Shown here piece after piece: positions 5,613-7,784 of a stretch of 7,784 nt of DNA. The stretch comes from Actinomycetota bacterium (GTDB taxonomy: Bacteria; Actinomycetota; Thermoleophilia; UBA2241): the NCBI GenBank assembly GCA_003164655.1, contig PLTW01000203.1, positions 1-7,784 on the forward strand. Direction: 5' to 3'. The translations under genes and the position numbers were made by a program. Below the pieces are notes generated by a model that was not told the origin of the DNA, made no database searches, and saw only the letters and a list, made by a program, of their open reading frames with translations. How positions within the stretch are numbered: the first letter of the stretch is position 1; each line of letters opens with the position of its first letter.

Positions 5613-5650
5613 GGGCGCGCGAGACGCGCCCGGACGCCGGGCGCCCGGCG
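5613..5650 (-). repeat. Self-complementary GC-rich leader of rpiB
   Basis: Two inverted repeats lie side by side. CGCCGGGCGCCCGGCG (5635-5650) is a perfect 16-base palindrome. GGGCGCG-TCTCG-CGCGCCC (5613-5631, transcript sense) is a seven-pair stem with a five-base loop. Neither is followed by a U-tract, so a Rho-independent terminator is not supported. They would fold strongly in the rpiB 5' leader, some 25 bases before the start codon. Confidence 0.45.
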
Positions 5651-5667
5651 CGCCCCACCCCGACCGG

Positions 5668-5676
5668 ATTCTACCA
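5668..5676 (-). promoter_or_regulatory. Candidate extended -10 promoter upstream of rpiB
   Basis: The minus strand reads TGG-TAGAAT: an extended -10 TGn followed by a five-of-six match to TATAAT. It sits in a small AT-richer patch 17 bases after the PhzF stop. No good -35 is visible at 16-18 bases upstream (best is TTCTGA), which fits extended -10 promoters. Predicted transcription start near 5661 gives a leader of about 75 bases to rpiB. Confidence 0.4.
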
Positions 5677-5690
5677 AAGACCCCGGCGCC

Positions 5691-6578
5691 TCAGAACGTG
5701 AGCTCGCCCGTCATGACCGGCACGACGCCGCCGCCGACCAGCACGTCGACGATGCGCGTGCCCTCAGTGGTCACCGACAGCGTGAGGCGGCTGGGGCGGC
5801 GCACGTGCCGGCCCTGAGCCAGCACCCGCGCCGCCCCCGGACCGAGAATGCCGGCGCGGGCCAGGTAGGCGGCCAGCGGTCCGGCGGCGCTGCCGGTCGC
5901 CGGATCTTCGACGATGCCCGAGAGCGGACCAAAACAGCGCGCCTCGGCGAACGGCTCCTCGTCGCCGGTGAGCGCGAACGGGTACAGCTCGGCGTAGCGG
6001 CGCTCAAACTCGGGCAGCAGGTCGAAGTTAAACCAGGCCGCGGCCAGCGAGCGCGTGTTGCGCAGCGGGATGATCGCGTAGCTCAGACCGGTCGACACCA
6101 CGCGCGGCTCGAGCTCCTCGTCTAAATCGCTCTCCTGCAGGCCCAGGACGGCGGCCGCCACGTCGCGCGGGATGTCCTCGCCGAACGCCGGTGGACCCTG
6201 ATGCACAACGCCGGCCACAGCCTGGCCGGCGCGCACGGTGACGTCGACCACCGTCGGGCCGACGTTCAGCTCGAGGGTCACCTCGGTGACCGGTTCCTGG
6301 GGCGCGACAAGCCCGTCCGACACCAGCGTGCAGGCCGTGCCGATGCTGGGATGGCCGGCGAACGGCAGCTCCATGGCGGGCGTGAAGATGCGCACGCGGG
6401 CGTCGCCGCCCGCTGCGGCCGGCGTGACGAACGTGGTCTCGGAGAGGTTCATCTCGGTGGCGATTCGCTGCATCTGCTCGTCGGTCAGTCCCTCTGCTTC
6501 GGGAAAGATCGCCAGCGGGTTACCGGCGAGCGGCCGCTCGCTGAACACGTCGACCTGGATCATGCGCAGGCTTTTCAC
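5691..6578 (-). CDS. PhzF-family protein (isomerase/epimerase fold)
   Basis: A full-length (295 aa) PhzF-family protein with two similar diaminopimelate-epimerase-like halves. The family catalytic acid is present as Glu47 in NLSETTFV (44-51). Other conserved elements are DVFSERPLAGNPLAIF (10-25), LPFAGHPSIGTA (71-82), VEDPATGSAAGPLAAYL (223-239), an AQG near 254-256 and VGGGVVPV (281-288). PhzF itself isomerises trans-2,3-dihydro-3-hydroxyanthranilate in phenazine synthesis, but most family members stand outside phenazine clusters and have no known substrate. No other phenazine gene is here, so I do not assign that role. The start is GTG at 6578 with GGGAG five bases upstream; ATG at 6563 is a possible alternative. 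It follows the Sua5-type gene by 18 bases and is probably co-transcribed with it. Confidence 0.93.
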   Translation of the reverse strand: MKSLRMIQVDVFSERPLAGNPLAIFPEAEGLTDEQMQRIATEMNLSETTFVTPAAAGGDARVRIFTPAMELPFAGHPSIGTACTLVSDGLVAPQEPVTEVTLELNVGPTVVDVTVRAGQAVAGVVHQGPPAFGEDIPRDVAAAVLGLQESDLDEELEPRVVSTGLSYAIIPLRNTRSLAAAWFNFDLLPEFERRYAELYPFALTGDEEPFAEARCFGPLSGIVEDPATGSAAGPLAAYLARAGILGPGAARVLAQGRHVRRPSRLTLSVTTEGTRIVDVLVGGGVVPVMTGELTF

Positions 6579-6596
6579 AATGCTCCCGGTCCTTGC

Positions 6597-7277
6597 CTAG
6601 CTTGCCAGGATAGCCGCGACCTCGACGACGCCGAGCGCTCCGGAGCGCACGACGCGAAAGCCCCGGCCCGCTTGCAGACCGCTGAGATCGAGCACGGTTG
6701 ACGATACGCCACCTGTCGGCCCCCCGTCGAGGAGCAGGTCGCAGGCCGCGCGCACGCCGGGCGCGACGCTCGACAGATCGGCGGGGTCGCTGCCGCCGCT
6801 CGGATTGGCCGACGAGCCCAGCAGCGGGAAGGGCAGCCGGGCCAGCGCCCGCGCCGACGGCGGCCAGTCCGGCACGCGCACGCCCAGCGTTCTCACGGTG
6901 ACCGGCGGGCCGCCCGCGCCGCCCGCGCCCGCCGGCCATTCAACGGCGCCGGGCGGCGGAAAGACCGTACCGTCCGGATACGGCACGAGCAGCGTGAACG
7001 GGCCGGGCAGCAGGCGGCGCGCCGCCCGGGCCACGACCGGTGCCAGGGCGACGGCGGCCAGCAGCAGGCCCAGGTTCGGGTAGACGACCTGCAGGGGCTT
7101 GCCGGCGGCGCGGCCCTTGACGCGGGCGATCGCCGCCGCGGTGGCCGGCGTCACGACGCCGCCGATGCCGTAGACGGTGTCGGTCGGAAAGCAGACCAGT
7201 CCGGCGGCGGCGATGGTCGCGGCCAGGTCCGTCTGCTCGTCCCCGTCGAGGCGGGCGAGGTCGAGCGTCCGGCTCAC
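6597..7277 (-). CDS. L-threonylcarbamoyladenylate synthase (Sua5/YwlC/TsaC family)
   Basis: This enzyme makes threonylcarbamoyl-AMP from threonine, bicarbonate and ATP, the first step of the t6A37 modification of ANN-decoding tRNAs. Conserved blocks of the YrdC-like fold are visible: FPTDTVYGIGG (30-40), KGRAAGKPL (54-62, the KxR motif and following Lys), LLPGPFTLLVP (89-99), LGVRVPDWP (131-139), SSANPSGG (155-162, the SxN motif) and VSSTVLDLSG (191-200). At 226 aa it is a single-domain TsaC-length protein without the C-terminal Sua5 domain. Residues about 101-128 form a Gly/Ala/Pro-rich insertion between the GPFTLLV and GVRVPD blocks that looks longer than usual. The start is GTG at 7277 with no clear Shine-Dalgarno. 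The gene follows hisD by 82 bases. Confidence 0.94.
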   Translation of the reverse strand: MSRTLDLARLDGDEQTDLAATIAAAGLVCFPTDTVYGIGGVVTPATAAAIARVKGRAAGKPLQVVYPNLGLLLAAVALAPVVARAARRLLPGPFTLLVPYPDGTVFPPPGAVEWPAGAGGAGGPPVTVRTLGVRVPDWPPSARALARLPFPLLGSSANPSGGSDPADLSSVAPGVRAACDLLLDGGPTGGVSSTVLDLSGLQAGRGFRVVRSGALGVVEVAAILAS

Positions 7278-7363
7278 GCCCGACCGGCGACGCCGCGACG
7301 GCGGCGCGCGTCCACGTCGGCCGCCCTGCGCCAGACCGCCCCGCGCGCGGCGCCCGACCTCAT
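7274..7363 (-). other. Possible 29-codon ORF bridging hisD and the Sua5-type gene
   Basis: ATG at 7363 overlaps the hisD stop (ATGA), and the frame ends at TGA 7276-7274, which overlaps the GTG start of the next gene (GTGA). The product would be MRSGAARGAVWRRAADVDAR followed by nine more residues, Arg-rich with no recognisable motif. There is no Shine-Dalgarno. It could be a coupling leader peptide or just an open frame by chance in GC-rich DNA; I favour chance. Confidence 0.2.
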
Positions 7364-7784
7364 GGCGTCGCCCGCAGACGCACCGACCGGGCGTGAGAGC
7401 GCAAGCCCTCGCGATCGGCGATCGTCGCCACAGGCCCGGCCAAGGCGGCGGCAGCGGCGGCGTTGAGCTCGACGACCGCCACCCGCTTGACGAAGTCGCT
7501 CACCGACAGACCCTGACCGAAGCGCGCCGTGCCACCGGTGGGCAGCACGTGATTGGTGCCGGCGGCGTAGTCGCCAAAGGCCGTCGCGGCCCGCGGGCCG
7601 ACGAAGATCGCGCCCGCGTTGCGCACCTGAGGCAGCAGCGCGGCGGCATCGGGCAGGTGGAGCTCGAGGTGCTCCGGAGCAAAGGCGTTCACGAGCGCCA
7701 GGGCGGCCGCCCGGTCGCGGCAGGCCACGACGGCGATGCGATCGGTCGGCAGGCCGAGCTCGGCGGAGAGCTGGGCGACCGCGT
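7360..7784 (-). CDS. hisD: Histidinol dehydrogenase, C-terminal part (cut by window edge)
   Basis: HisD oxidises L-histidinol to L-histidine in two NAD-dependent steps, the end of histidine biosynthesis. The last 140 residues are present. In fragment numbering, the catalytic pair Glu37-His38 lies in FAPEHLEL (34-41), matching E. coli Glu326-His327. The zinc ligand Asp71 is in GDYAAGTNHVLPTGGTARF (70-88) and His130 in REGLRSHARSV (124-134). The spacings 34 and 59 residues between these equal those of E. coli Glu326-Asp360-His419. The reading frame is open to the window edge, so the 5' part lies outside. Whether other his genes flank it cannot be seen; none follow it here. Confidence 0.96.
   Translation of the reverse strand, partial: AVAQLSAELGLPTDRIAVVACRDRAAALALVNAFAPEHLELHLPDAAALLPQVRNAGAIFVGPRAATAFGDYAAGTNHVLPTGGTARFGQGLSVSDFVKRVAVVELNAAAAAALAGPVATIADREGLRSHARSVRLRATP

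Noticed and set aside
5613..5650. Inverted repeats after the PhzF gene as a Rho-independent terminator
   Set aside because: No U-tract follows either stem on the minus strand, and they lie downstream of a promoter-like element close to the next start codon.
5587..5658. Upstream extension of the rpiB frame
   Set aside because: Arg-rich product from the structured leader; the ATG at 5586 has a ribosome site and begins the normal RpiB strand.
5691..6578. PhzF gene as evidence for a phenazine biosynthesis cluster
   Set aside because: No phzA/B, D, E or G homologue is in the window; stand-alone PhzF-family proteins are common and mostly uncharacterised.
1..7784. A new defence, mobile or CRISPR-like system
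   Set aside because: Every sizeable open frame with natural-looking protein sequence is a known housekeeping gene, and no direct-repeat array or transposase was seen.

Overview
The window is a GC-rich (about two-thirds G+C by eye) stretch of bacterial chromosome. All thirteen recognisable genes lie on the minus strand, so transcription runs from high to low coordinates. I see no mobile element, CRISPR array, tRNA or rRNA. It is a housekeeping locus, and I find no convincing undescribed multi-gene system in it.

In transcription order: the 3' end of hisD (histidine biosynthesis, cut by the window edge), an L-threonylcarbamoyladenylate synthase of the Sua5/TsaC family (tRNA t6A), a PhzF-family protein, rpiB (pentose phosphate isomerase), a ComEB-type dCMP deaminase, and a WecA/TagO-type polyprenyl-phosphate sugar-1-phosphate transferase. 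The F-type ATP synthase operon follows: atpZ-like, atpI-like, atpB (a), atpE (c), atpF (b), atpH (delta) and the first 168 codons of atpA (alpha), ending just before the Walker A loop. The a, c, b, delta, alpha order is canonical. The c subunit carries the ion-binding Glu but lacks the extra side chains of Na+-type rings, so a proton-driven enzyme is inferred.

The layout Sua5 ... rpiB ... dCMP deaminase - wecA - atpZ/I - atpB resembles the cluster of Gram-positive lineages: Sua5-rfe-atpI-atpB in Mycobacterium; Sua5 ... rpiB ... glyA-upp-atpI in Bacillus. With high GC and an unfused b and delta subunit (unlike mycobacteria), a deep-branching actinobacterium (Thermoleophilia-like) or a Chloroflexi-type organism is my best guess. 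This is inference, not a taxonomic call.

Genes are tightly packed and several are probably translationally coupled: atpI/atpB, atpF/atpH and atpH/atpA each share a four-base GTGA stop/start overlap. Four places deserve attention: (1) the wecA-like gene has a perfect Shine-Dalgarno but an ATA where the start codon should be; (2) a 27-nt hairpin fills most of the atpB-atpE gap just upstream of a very strong atpE ribosome site; (3) the 127-bp stretch before atpZ holds a sigma70-like promoter and a perfect dyad overlapping its -35; (4) a promoter-like extended -10 and a self-complementary leader precede rpiB.
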